A DNA stretch of 43,141 nucleotides, taken from positions 1-43,141 of IMG/VR virus record IMGVR_UViG_3300035698_026535; one strand, given 5' to 3'. A program made the position numbers and the translations under genes. The notes under the pieces were generated by a model. It saw only the letters and a list, made by a program, of their open reading frames with translations, did not search any database and was not told where the DNA came from. Below, one piece after another: positions 31,972-40,454 of the stretch (its first letter is position 1; each line of letters starts with the position of its first letter). This stretch comes from a virus.

Positions 31972-32598
31972 ATGAATTTTACTACACTTCAAATGAAATC
32001 TTGGCAAGGACAACATGGAAACAAATGGGTGAAAGAAGGAAATTTACGTCATTTAGAAAAAACATATCGCGGATGGATTGGCCGTACTAGATCCAAGTTG
32101 AATGAAGATTACATTGGTCATCTAAACCGTTCAAGCAGAATACTAGAGGTTGGATGTAATATTGGTAACCAATTAGATATATTACGCAAAATGGGATTCG
32201 ATAATTTATATGGAGTTGAAATCAATCATATGGCGATAAAAATAGCCCAAGAGAGATTCGCGAAAAATAGAATATTTGAAGGGTCCGCCTTTGAAATCCC
32301 ATTCGAAGACAACTACTTTGATCTTGTATATACATCTGGTGTCTTAATACATATAAACCCTAAAGACCTGGAAAAGGCATCTAAAGAAATCTACAGATGT
32401 ACTAATAAAAATATTTGGGGATTCGAATATTATCATGAAGAAAATTGTCCTGTACATTATAAAAAATTTCCAAACGGATATTTATGGTATAATAATTTTG
32501 CTAAAGTATACATGGAAAACACAGGTGCTCGTGTAATAAAAGAAGAAATATTTACAATATCAAAACCATATAAACATGTATATTTATTAGAGAAATAA
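31972..32598 (+). CDS. Methyltransferase, pseudaminic-acid-associated type (copy 3 of 3)
   Basis: 208 aa. Motif I ILEVGCNIGNQLDILRKMGF, GVEINHMAIK, and YTSGVLIHINPKDLEKA mark the family; the N terminus QMKSWQGQHGNKWV is more diverged than in the other copies. AAAGGAG stands 7 nt before the ATG, and TATAAT 5 nt before position 31908, so the message may start ~64 nt upstream. Forms a + strand pair with the GPS-motif transferase gene 6 nt downstream, repeating the methyltransferase-transferase-SpsF module of 26015-28574 in a different order. Confidence 0.87.
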   Translation: MNFTTLQMKSWQGQHGNKWVKEGNLRHLEKTYRGWIGRTRSKLNEDYIGHLNRSSRILEVGCNIGNQLDILRKMGFDNLYGVEINHMAIKIAQERFAKNRIFEGSAFEIPFEDNYFDLVYTSGVLIHINPKDLEKASKEIYRCTNKNIWGFEYYHEENCPVHYKKFPNGYLWYNNFAKVYMENTGARVIKEEIFTISKPYKHVYLLEK

Positions 32599-32603
32599 CC
32601 GTT

Positions 32604-33458
32604 GTGATTTCATTACAAAAATTAAAAAATTCACACAAAGGTAAATCTGCTGTATATCTAGGTATTGGACCTAGCATTAATTATTTTGATCTTTCAAAAA
32701 TAAATAGAGAAAAACACGTTCTTTTTTCAATGAATTATTGGTATCCGTATGGTCCGCAAATATTTGGTTTTGATGTGGATTATTATTTTAACGCAGATTC
32801 TGGATTGTTTTTCAGAAATTTTTATAATCATATAAACGCTTTTCATTTTATGAAAAATGGAAAATCTAGAAAAAGAGATCCTTTGAAATTTGTAAATACC
32901 AGTAAAAGAAAAGAAATAATAGAAAAGAAATTAAAGAATAATCTTATAAATTGTAGTCCATATGAATGGATAAAAAACAATGAAACGAGTTCGAAAATAA
33001 TACTCTTACATCGCGAATACTACAAATCATGTGAAAAAGAAATAGAAAAAAAGAAACAACTTTTTTATGGAAAAATTTTTGATGACCAAAAGAGTAAAAT
33101 TTTATACAAAGAAGACAAAAATATAGTTACATTTAATTCTCATAGCTTTAGTTCTGGATTTACTTCATATATTACATCTTTGGTTCAATATCTTGGGTTT
33201 AAAGAATTAATAATAATGGGAATTGACTGCAGCAATTTAGGATATTTCTTTTTCGATTTAAACGAAAATATCAAACGCGAAAAAATACCTAAAAATTTTA
33301 CTTTGAAAAAATATCCTTTTAAACGAGCCGCGATAGAAATGCAAATCAAATCTAAGCTATTAGAAAATATGAAAATCTATGAAATAGATCCTGGAAATTA
33401 TCCATACTATTTTAACTCTAAAATATTTCCAAGAATAAAATTTGACAATATTTGCTAA
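32604..33458 (+). CDS. GPS-motif transferase, DUF115/GT42-like (copy 2 of 3)
   Basis: 284 aa, GTG start. SAVYLGIGPSINYFDLSKI at 15-33, then HVLFSMNYWYPYGPQIFGFD and LVQYLGFKELIIMGIDCSN, as in the copy at 26942. The middle (GKSRKRDPLKF ... NCSPYEWI) is also shared. Ends 4 nt before the convergent SpsF-type gene, so a CMP-sugar maker and its presumed transferase are neighbours again. No membrane segment or signal peptide. No clear ribosome site. Confidence 0.6.
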   Translation: MISLQKLKNSHKGKSAVYLGIGPSINYFDLSKINREKHVLFSMNYWYPYGPQIFGFDVDYYFNADSGLFFRNFYNHINAFHFMKNGKSRKRDPLKFVNTSKRKEIIEKKLKNNLINCSPYEWIKNNETSSKIILLHREYYKSCEKEIEKKKQLFYGKIFDDQKSKILYKEDKNIVTFNSHSFSSGFTSYITSLVQYLGFKELIIMGIDCSNLGYFFFDLNENIKREKIPKNFTLKKYPFKRAAIEMQIKSKLLENMKIYEIDPGNYPYYFNSKIFPRIKFDNIC

Positions 33459-33462
33459 AAGT

Positions 33463-34179
33463 TTATATCCATTCTTGATTCAAATTAGATATACTAAAAT
33501 CTTCACAGTTCACATTTAAATACTCTAAAAATTGATTATCGTCATGATAAACTTGATTTAAAAAATGTAAATCATCAATACTATCAATTGAAAAATTCAT
33601 TCTAGATTTTTTAGTATCAATATTGTTGAAAAGTATTTTATATAAATCAATTTCACTTTTCAATAAACTATCTCTGAATGCATGCGCTATATGTTCTTTA
33701 TATATTTTTTCTTTTAATGATAATATTTTATTAAATGAATCAATATCAAAAAGCTCTATATCCAAACCTGACGGAAGACATAAATCAAAATGCGTATTAC
33801 ACAAATATCCTTTTTTAATATCTTTTTCATAAACATCAATCATTTTGTTCAAGATTTCCATGTTTATACACGGACAATCTGCAGTTATTCGTATAATATA
33901 ATCAATATCAGGACAAAAAGATTTATATGCTTGATAATACCTTTGAATCAAATTATTCTCCGATCCTCCAAAAATGAAGTCATAATTATTTTTCAACTTG
34001 TTGCGTATTTCTTCTTTCTGGTTCGCAGGAACCGCAAGTATCAAATTATCAACTTGATTATTCTGGTGAATTTTATCTAACATTAAATTCAAAATATCTG
34101 AATTCTTAAATGAAGTAAATATTTTCCTAGGAAACCGGGTAGAACTCAACCTAGCTTGAATTATACATGCATTGGTCAT
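33463..34179 (-). CDS. SpsF-type cytidylyltransferase (copy 2)
   Basis: 238 aa. ACIIQARLSSTRFPRKIF, NLILAVPANQ, FIFGGSENNLIQRYYQA, IIRITADCPCINM and SGLDIELFDIDSF follow copy 1 closely; the C-terminal ~20 residues differ. Canonical R-x-P-x-K is intact. AAGGAG is 10 nt before the ATG. The duplicate pair suggests two related CMP-sugars or dosage. The upstream 89 bp are shared with the divergent sulfotransferase gene. Confidence 0.86.
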   Translation of the reverse strand: MTNACIIQARLSSTRFPRKIFTSFKNSDILNLMLDKIHQNNQVDNLILAVPANQKEEIRNKLKNNYDFIFGGSENNLIQRYYQAYKSFCPDIDYIIRITADCPCINMEILNKMIDVYEKDIKKGYLCNTHFDLCLPSGLDIELFDIDSFNKILSLKEKIYKEHIAHAFRDSLLKSEIDLYKILFNNIDTKKSRMNFSIDSIDDLHFLNQVYHDDNQFLEYLNVNCEDFSISNLNQEWI

Positions 34180-34239
34180 ATCGAAAATACTCCTTAAAAA
34201 TTACAAATATATCCAAACATCACTATATATATAATTGCA

Positions 34240-34272
34240 ATGAAAATAATAAAAAACAAAACAAAAAAATGA
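34240..34272 (+). other. Possible 10-codon leader peptide before the sulfotransferase
   Basis: TATAAT is followed after 4 nt by ATGAAAATAATAAAAAAC..., an open frame of 10 codons (MKIIKNKTKK) whose TGA overlaps the sulfotransferase ATG at 34269 (ATGA). This could give coupled translation of a gene that otherwise has no ribosome site. Chance is not excluded. Confidence 0.3.
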
Positions 34273-35171
34273 CGCAAAACACAAAAGAAGTAATGCCCGC
34301 CTGTTGGATACTCGCAAATCCGAGAACTGGATCTACATTTCTTAGATACTTACTTGAAAACCTACATAATAACTATCAACCTGGGAATTTTAATGAAAAA
34401 TTCTTGTTGAAGAAATTTTTTAGAAACATATATGGATTATGTTCTGCAGAAATTTTATCCAAAATGTGTGCGTCCAAAGACAAATGTTTTAACGAGTTCA
34501 TTCAACTTCGCCGAACAGCAAATTTCAACCTACATTATTCTTCTAAAGAAATAAATAAAATGAGTGATATGATAAATTCATATGCAAAAAACAACAGTTG
34601 TTTTCCTAAAAATTCTAAAGTCATGCGTTCTCAATTTATCAGATGGGGTTTTCGTGACATAAACTCAAAAATTATTGAAAAAACTTTTCCCGATATAAAA
34701 TATATCTATCTGATTAGAAAAAATTTCTATGATATTGTTGTGTCTGACTATATGGCACATGAAATGAATAAGTGGACTATTCAAAATAAATCAAATTTCA
34801 ACAAAATTTGTAATATGAAAATAAAATTTAATCAAATAAAGGCCTTAAACGTGTTTGATAATCTTTATTACGAATGTATAGAAAACAACTGGACTAATTA
34901 TTTGGAAGGAAAAGAAGAGAAATATATAAAAATAAACTTTAAAGAACTAACTACAGACACCAAAAATACTGTCAAGAAAATATTCGAATTTTTAAAGCTC
35001 GGTCTTTGTCCTAGTAATAAAGAAATTGATAATTTGATAAATAGTTATCCAAATTATATAAATAGAAAAGCTAAACCAGTAGAAACAATAGAATTCAAAA
35101 AACAAATTAAAGAATTAATAAAAACAAAAAGAACAAAACAATTTGATATAATAGAACAAAAGATACTATAA
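34269..35171 (+). CDS. PAPS-dependent sulfotransferase (Stf0-like)
   Basis: 300 aa. The 5'-phosphosulfate loop is WILANPRTGSTFLRYLLE (13-30) with the PRTGST signature; the 3'-phosphate motif is YIYLIRKNFYDIVVSDYMAH with Arg150 and Ser159, spaced as in Stf0-type enzymes. Moves sulfate from PAPS onto a sugar hydroxyl, adding a negative charge to the glycan. Rare in phages. Start at 34269 is preferred: residues before it (to 34167) are low-complexity and overlap the divergent gene. Followed by a KxRxCND transferase gene, 10 nt away. The host must supply PAPS; no sulfate activation gene is here. Confidence 0.82.
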   Translation: MTQNTKEVMPACWILANPRTGSTFLRYLLENLHNNYQPGNFNEKFLLKKFFRNIYGLCSAEILSKMCASKDKCFNEFIQLRRTANFNLHYSSKEINKMSDMINSYAKNNSCFPKNSKVMRSQFIRWGFRDINSKIIEKTFPDIKYIYLIRKNFYDIVVSDYMAHEMNKWTIQNKSNFNKICNMKIKFNQIKALNVFDNLYYECIENNWTNYLEGKEEKYIKINFKELTTDTKNTVKKIFEFLKLGLCPSNKEIDNLINSYPNYINRKAKPVETIEFKKQIKELIKTKRTKQFDIIEQKIL

Positions 35172-35181
35172 TGGTAATAAT

Positions 35182-36342
35182 ATGAATTATTGTATACTAC
35201 AAAGTCAGTTGAAATTGAATACTTTATTCAAATATATAAAATTGAATAATATTCTAAAAAACAATAATATAAATTTAAAAATATTTATATTAAGAGAATC
35301 AAGTTTGATACAATTACGAAATTTTCTGAAAAAATATAAAAATGAAGATGCATATAAAGATTATTGCAATCAAATATCTAAATTGCAAATTGATATTCTT
35401 AGTAAAAAGAATGAAAATCATATCATTAAATCTGATCTGGTTTTTTGGGCATGTGATTTTTCAATGTCTAGAATTAATATGCCAGGATATTTTTCCAAAG
35501 AAAAACTTCATCTAGGATCTAAGGCATTATCAAAAAAATATATATTTTTTAAATCAAGAACATGCAATGATATATTCTTCCAAGGAGATCCTACAAAATT
35601 ATCAAAAATGTTTAGAGAAATATGGATTCCTTCGCCAATATATATAAAAAACAATTGTTTATCTAGAGAATTTCCAATAGCAAATAAAGATAATATTAAA
35701 TATATAAGCCCATTTGAATTAGAAGATGAAAAAAACGTGTATGTAAAGACAAGTCATCAATATTTATATAACAAATATAATTTAGATAAAAATAAAAAAA
35801 ACATACTTTTATTCGCCGCTACACGGCCTAATATTCATAATGATAAAAGATGGAGCGAAAAGTTAATATTCAATAATATAGTACAACAAATCAAAAATCA
35901 ATACAATGTACTAATTTTTCATAAACCATATGAATTGAAAAATTCAGAAAAATATCATATGACTAACGACATAAAAATAATAGATCATATAGATCGTAAT
36001 CATTTATTAACCAATAACATGATAGCGTGCATAATAGGTGGTGCCTCTACGGCCATACGAGAGTCCCTAGTGCATTCTATTCCAGTTCTTAATATACACC
36101 CATATTGGATTAGAAGAGTGAGCAGACACAATGACCTAGAAATTATGTTGCATGAAAGATATGGGCCAAAAGTACATATTGATAGTCAGTTTCAAGGAAT
36201 TAACGTAGACGTCAAGAAAAAAGAAAATTGGATCGAAATAATTGAAAAATTATGTGCTGAAAAATATGATTTTTCAACTAAGAAAAAAATATGGTTTTCA
36301 AACAAAAATCTGTACACGGAAATAGTTAATATTAAATATTAG
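35182..36342 (+). CDS. GT-B-like glycosyltransferase of the KxRxCND family (copy 2 of 5)
   Basis: 386 aa. Family marks: KSRTCNDIFF near 131-140, IWIPSPIYI, YISPFELEDEKN, KKNILLFAATRPN, IKIIDHIDRNHLLTNNM and CIIGGASTAIRESL before IPVLNIHP. Only copy of the family on the + strand, next to the sulfotransferase. It meets the next copy convergently with a 4-nt overlap (36339-36342), so two paralogues lie tail to tail. TATAAT is 9 nt before the ATG, no ribosome site. Confidence 0.6.
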   Translation: MNYCILQSQLKLNTLFKYIKLNNILKNNNINLKIFILRESSLIQLRNFLKKYKNEDAYKDYCNQISKLQIDILSKKNENHIIKSDLVFWACDFSMSRINMPGYFSKEKLHLGSKALSKKYIFFKSRTCNDIFFQGDPTKLSKMFREIWIPSPIYIKNNCLSREFPIANKDNIKYISPFELEDEKNVYVKTSHQYLYNKYNLDKNKKNILLFAATRPNIHNDKRWSEKLIFNNIVQQIKNQYNVLIFHKPYELKNSEKYHMTNDIKIIDHIDRNHLLTNNMIACIIGGASTAIRESLVHSIPVLNIHPYWIRRVSRHNDLEIMLHERYGPKVHIDSQFQGINVDVKKKENWIEIIEKLCAEKYDFSTKKKIWFSNKNLYTEIVNIKY

Positions 36343-37523
36343 TTGACATTCAATATTAACATCAACTTATCTTGAAGAAGTATATCTCCAAACCACATTT
36401 TTCTTTTATTATTAAAATCGAATTTTTTATCATTGATGACACGTAAACTTTTCGCCAACAATTTATTATTCATTCCAATCTCTAATCCTTCAAACTGATC
36501 TGTGTGTTTTATATTTTTGCCGCCAAAGCACCAGCGAAAATAATTGCTCATTGTTTTATCTTCTTTGATGTTTTCGAAATAAGGAAGTTGATCTTTATTT
36601 TTATGTAAACTTAAAACAGGGATCTTATAAACTAACGATTCTCTAGTTGCAGTAGATATTCCACCAATTACACATGATATCATATTTCTGAAAATAAAAT
36701 CATAATCAAATGCGTCGATTTTTTTCATGTTACCATACCCTTTGAATTTTCTTTTATAAATACCCACAGGGTTAGGAGCAAACAATAAATTATAATTTTT
36801 TTTGATATTTTTATCTTTCATCAAAAAATCAAGATATTTATTATCTTGCTCGTCGGTCAAATAATAAGCTAATATTTTCTTTTTTTTATCAATTGAGTAT
36901 TTATTGAAAATATAATCTTTGCTTAAACTCAAAAATTTATTTTCAATATCCCCAATTTGTAACGGGGAAACATAATCAACATTAGAAAAAAGACTATCAC
37001 CTAAATTACCTATTCGTTTTGGTTCACCAGATTTTGGATGAGCATTATATGTTCTTGTATTTTCAAAAATAGTAGATGGAACTAATAATAATTTTGATAA
37101 AAACTTTTGATTAGGATACACATGATAACAAAAATCATTACACGATCTCAACTTGAGATAAATCGTTTTACCCGCAATGTTTTTATCATTTGGTAATATA
37201 TGATTTGCTTTACCATTGAATCTTTTATCAGCAGAACATAAAATCAAGTCAGATTCGTTCATTTCTTTAGTGAAGAAAGAGTTTTTCAAATGCTTTTCAT
37301 AATTAAAAGGAAACAATTTTAAACTATTAGTGATAATTTCACAATATTTAGAATATATAGGATTTTTACTAAATATATTAATGATATCATTAAATTCTTT
37401 GTAAAAGAGAGAAGAAACAAATATATTAAGTTCTATATTTCTTTTTTTCAAAAAATTATTTAATAATAAAAATTTGTAAATATGAGATAATTTGATATGA
37501 TAAACTATGAGTAATATTTTCAT
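36339..37523 (-). CDS. GT-B-like glycosyltransferase of the KxRxCND family (copy 3 of 5)
   Basis: 394 aa. Marks: YLKLRSCNDFCYH, LLVPSTIFE, YVSPLQIGDIENKF, KKILAYYLTDEQDN, IDAFDYDFIFRNM, CVIGGISTATRESL and the closing FNNKRKMWFGDILL. Its last ~30 codons are nearly the same in DNA as those of copy 4 just upstream (both contain AACCACATTTTTCTTTTATT on the + strand), so the two arose by tandem duplication. Start ATG overlaps the upstream stop by ATGA; AAGG lies 8 nt before it. Confidence 0.6.
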   Translation of the reverse strand: MKILLIVYHIKLSHIYKFLLLNNFLKKRNIELNIFVSSLFYKEFNDIINIFSKNPIYSKYCEIITNSLKLFPFNYEKHLKNSFFTKEMNESDLILCSADKRFNGKANHILPNDKNIAGKTIYLKLRSCNDFCYHVYPNQKFLSKLLLVPSTIFENTRTYNAHPKSGEPKRIGNLGDSLFSNVDYVSPLQIGDIENKFLSLSKDYIFNKYSIDKKKKILAYYLTDEQDNKYLDFLMKDKNIKKNYNLLFAPNPVGIYKRKFKGYGNMKKIDAFDYDFIFRNMISCVIGGISTATRESLVYKIPVLSLHKNKDQLPYFENIKEDKTMSNYFRWCFGGKNIKHTDQFEGLEIGMNNKLLAKSLRVINDKKFDFNNKRKMWFGDILLQDKLMLILNVN

Positions 37524-38698
37524 TTTAATAACCTTATTTTATTTTCTAGAGATATTTCGCTAAACCACATTTTTCTTTTATTATTAAAATTATATTTTTT
37601 TCCTTCTATTGAACCTAAAACATCAACCCATTGTTTTCCTTGTCCAATTTCTATTCCTTCGAATTGATCCGAGTGTTTTATATCTTTTCCGAATCTATTT
37701 TTCAAATGATTATTTAAAGTAATTGATTTATTTTTTATTACAGGGAGTAAATCTCTTCCATGGTCAATAGAAATAACTGGTATTTCATGAATTAGAGATT
37801 CTCGTATTGCTGTTGAAATTCCTCCAATTATACAATAAACCATATTATTTACTATAAATTCATAGTCCATAAAGTCAATAATTTTAGCTTTTACCTGTCT
37901 ATGCTTTTTTGATATTACCTTTTGTATATTTTCATTAAATACGTGAAATTGTTTTGATACTACTAAAATATTATAATTATTCGAAACATCTTTATTAGAC
38001 ATTATTTCTTTAAAAGTTGATAAACATTTACTATCTCGATTACTTGTAAAATAATAAATTATGGTTTTTTTGTTTTTACTTAGATTATATTTTTTAAAAA
38101 TATGATCTTTAGATAAATTTAAATATGGATTTTTAATTGAACATGTTTCTAAAGGAGAAACATACTGAACAATATCTTTATTATAAATACCATTTCCTAT
38201 TCTTCCATACACTTTTCCTTTCTTCGATTGATTAGTGGATTGATATATTTGCATATTACAATAAGAGTTAGACGGAAGCCAGATATATTTTGGATTATAT
38301 CTTATGTGTGGATGATGATAAAAATCATTACACGCACGTAATTTCGCTATTATAGTTTTATTTACTATTTTTTTTATTGGTGGAACTTCACATTTTTCCA
38401 TTGCGTTATGGTCTACGCAAAAAATAATATAATCAGAATCTGTTTTTACGATTATATTATTTTTATTATCACATATAATAAGTGAATCAATAAAATTACG
38501 AATAATTAAAAAATATTCTATATAAGCATTATCATTTAATAATTCTAATTTGTTTAAAACATTTTCTATCTGATCATATGATCTTCTTGGAATAAATATT
38601 TTTATAGAAACTCCATTTCTTTTTAAATTTTCCTTAAGAAGAATATATCTATAAATAGTTGTCAATTTAATGTCTTGAATTATTAGAGATACAATCAT
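37520..38698 (-). CDS. GT-B-like glycosyltransferase of the KxRxCND family (copy 4 of 5)
   Basis: 392 aa. Marks: IAKLRACNDFYHHP, IWLPSNSYC, YVSPLETCSIKNPY, KKTIIYYFTSNRD, IIDFMDYEFIVNNM, CIIGGISTAIRESL, DQFEGIEIG, and FNNKRKMWFSEISL. DQFEGIEIG is also in copies 3 and 5 (DQFEGLEIG, SQFEGLEVE) and is probably part of the acceptor or donor pocket. Co-translated with copy 3. Starts 3 nt after the stop of the GNAT gene, with AGG in TGCCGTATAAAA-type upstream sequence only weakly resembling a ribosome site. Confidence 0.6.
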   Translation of the reverse strand: MIVSLIIQDIKLTTIYRYILLKENLKRNGVSIKIFIPRRSYDQIENVLNKLELLNDNAYIEYFLIIRNFIDSLIICDNKNNIIVKTDSDYIIFCVDHNAMEKCEVPPIKKIVNKTIIAKLRACNDFYHHPHIRYNPKYIWLPSNSYCNMQIYQSTNQSKKGKVYGRIGNGIYNKDIVQYVSPLETCSIKNPYLNLSKDHIFKKYNLSKNKKTIIYYFTSNRDSKCLSTFKEIMSNKDVSNNYNILVVSKQFHVFNENIQKVISKKHRQVKAKIIDFMDYEFIVNNMVYCIIGGISTAIRESLIHEIPVISIDHGRDLLPVIKNKSITLNNHLKNRFGKDIKHSDQFEGIEIGQGKQWVDVLGSIEGKKYNFNNKRKMWFSEISLENKIRLLK

Positions 38699-38701
38699 TT
38701 T

Positions 38702-39259
38702 TTATACCTGCCGTATTTTAGGAACAACAACTTTTTCATAATCTTGTCTCAACATTCCAACCATATAACTGTCATAATATTTGTTTTCATAAAAATATGT
38801 ATCTTTTAATAATCCTTCGTCATTAAATCCGATATGTTTAAATATTTCATAACGCACTTTATTGATAGTATATATTTCGCCCCATATTTTATGTAAATTC
38901 AAAATTTCAAAACCATAATAACAAAGAAGTCTTAGTGCTTCAGAGCCATATCCTCCATCAAGATATTTTGAATCGCCAATGTAAATTGAAAATTCTCCTT
39001 TCCGATTTATCCAATCAATATAACATAATCCACAAACTCCAATAATTTTTCCTGGCTGAGAAACTGGAACAATAGCAAACATTTCTGTACTTGTATCATT
39101 CATTACCTTTGATTTAAACCATCTTTCTTGATGACATAAATTTAATAGGTGATATTCTCTAACAACCTTTCTAAGTTCGGGTTCGTTACGCCATTTTTTC
39201 AATTGTTCTAACATGTTTTGTTCTATAGCAACTAATCCCGCTTTCTTTCCTTCAATCAT
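38702..39259 (-). CDS. GNAT N-acetyltransferase (RimJ/PseH-like)
   Basis: 185 aa. Acetyl-CoA fold with WRNEPELRKVV at the start, GVCGLCYIDWINRKGEFSIYIG, the pyrophosphate loop region YLDGGYGSEALRLLCYYGF and LHKIWGEIYTIN, ending in a GF-D strand (HIGFNDEGLLKDTYFYE). PseH and related enzymes acetylate the 4-amino group of the sugar that becomes pseudaminic or legionaminic acid; this gene is inferred to do so or to acetylate the finished sugar. AAGGAG 7 nt before the ATG. It lies between two KxRxCND transferase genes in one - strand operon. Confidence 0.85.
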   Translation of the reverse strand: MIEGKKAGLVAIEQNMLEQLKKWRNEPELRKVVREYHLLNLCHQERWFKSKVMNDTSTEMFAIVPVSQPGKIIGVCGLCYIDWINRKGEFSIYIGDSKYLDGGYGSEALRLLCYYGFEILNLHKIWGEIYTINKVRYEIFKHIGFNDEGLLKDTYFYENKYYDSYMVGMLRQDYEKVVVPKIRQV

Positions 39260-39282
39260 GGTTATCTCCTTGGTATTATTAT

Positions 39283-40452
39283 CTACTGGTTGAATAGAAT
39301 ATTGTTTTTAATTTTATCTATCAAAATAGCGTCGCCAACCCATAATTTTCTTTTTGATATATATTTGAACTTGTTTTTACTAATCTCGTCTAAATGTTTA
39401 ATCCAATTACTTTCTAATTCAACTTCTAATCCTTCAAATTGCGATTTGTTTGCTAATTTGGATTCTGGAAAAGATTTCTTTAATCCACTGTCTATAGTCT
39501 TGATTTTTCTCTTTTTAGGAGATTTTTTATTATAAAGAACAGTGTTTTTGATACTTAGTATAGGAATTTCAAATACTAACGACTCTCTGTTTCCCGTAGA
39601 TATACCTCCTAAAATACAATTTACCTCATTTCTCATTATAAAATCATAATCAATATAATCTATTATTTTTATATCCTTATACAATGAAATATGATCATCG
39701 GAGGTATAGAAAGAATAAGGTTTTTGAACAAAAAGAACATTATAATATTTTGTAATTTCTTTTGAGATTAACTTGTCTATCATTTTTTTCTCACCCTCTT
39801 CTTCTTTGTAAATATGTTCTCGGCTAAGAAAATACACAATTGTTTTTTTATTTTGATCTAAATTATATTTTTCACGAATATAATTTAGATCAAGGCTAAT
39901 ATATGGATTAGAAATATCACAAATCTCAAAAGGTGAAACATAGTCAACTATCTTGTCGAATGATTTCCCAAACGTTTCCGTAAATCTTTTGATGTTATAA
40001 TGATGCATGTATTGACTAGTCGGAATCCAAAATCCGTATGGTAAATGAGATATAGTTTTACTCCAAATAATATCATTACATAATCTTATCTTTATAAATA
40101 TTGTTTTTTTAAAAAAATCTTTACGAGGAAGGATTGGTAATTTTATACTTTCTAATGACCAAAAAATAAAATCAGAATCCATTATGCCATTCTTCATAAT
40201 AGACTCAAATAATTTTTGACTTTTAAATTTGCCAGGGCATGAGATAAAATTTGTTTCTTTTATTTTATTACAAAAATTAGTGTATCGTGGATTTTTCTGA
40301 AAGGTACGGGCTAACTCCATTATGTTTTCGTAACTAAAAGAAGGCATATAAATCCTTAGTTTTATTCCAAGACTTTGAAGTTGTTCCTGCAAAATTATAT
40401 ATTTATATAACACAGTTAATCGTACTCGTAACGTCGCTATAGATAAAATCAT
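39283..40452 (-). CDS. GT-B-like glycosyltransferase of the KxRxCND family (copy 5 of 5)
   Basis: 389 aa. Marks: FIKIRLCNDIIWSK, FWIPTSQYM, YVSPFEICDISNPY, KKTIVYFLSREH, IIDYIDYDFIMRN, CILGGISTGNRESLV and KRKLWVGDAILID. First of the family in the - strand operon 42613-36339, directly after the GPS-motif protein gene (2-nt gap). No own ribosome site, so coupling is likely. Confidence 0.6.
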   Translation of the reverse strand: MILSIATLRVRLTVLYKYIILQEQLQSLGIKLRIYMPSFSYENIMELARTFQKNPRYTNFCNKIKETNFISCPGKFKSQKLFESIMKNGIMDSDFIFWSLESIKLPILPRKDFFKKTIFIKIRLCNDIIWSKTISHLPYGFWIPTSQYMHHYNIKRFTETFGKSFDKIVDYVSPFEICDISNPYISLDLNYIREKYNLDQNKKTIVYFLSREHIYKEEEGEKKMIDKLISKEITKYYNVLFVQKPYSFYTSDDHISLYKDIKIIDYIDYDFIMRNEVNCILGGISTGNRESLVFEIPILSIKNTVLYNKKSPKKRKIKTIDSGLKKSFPESKLANKSQFEGLEVELESNWIKHLDEISKNKFKYISKRKLWVGDAILIDKIKNNILFNQ

Positions 40453-40454
40453 AA

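Noticed and set aside
31908-32090. 60-codon open frame MNSIINIINNIKKY... before the third methyltransferase
   Set aside because: It overlaps the methyltransferase in another frame for most of its length and lacks a ribosome site; probably only marks a transcript start behind TATAAT.
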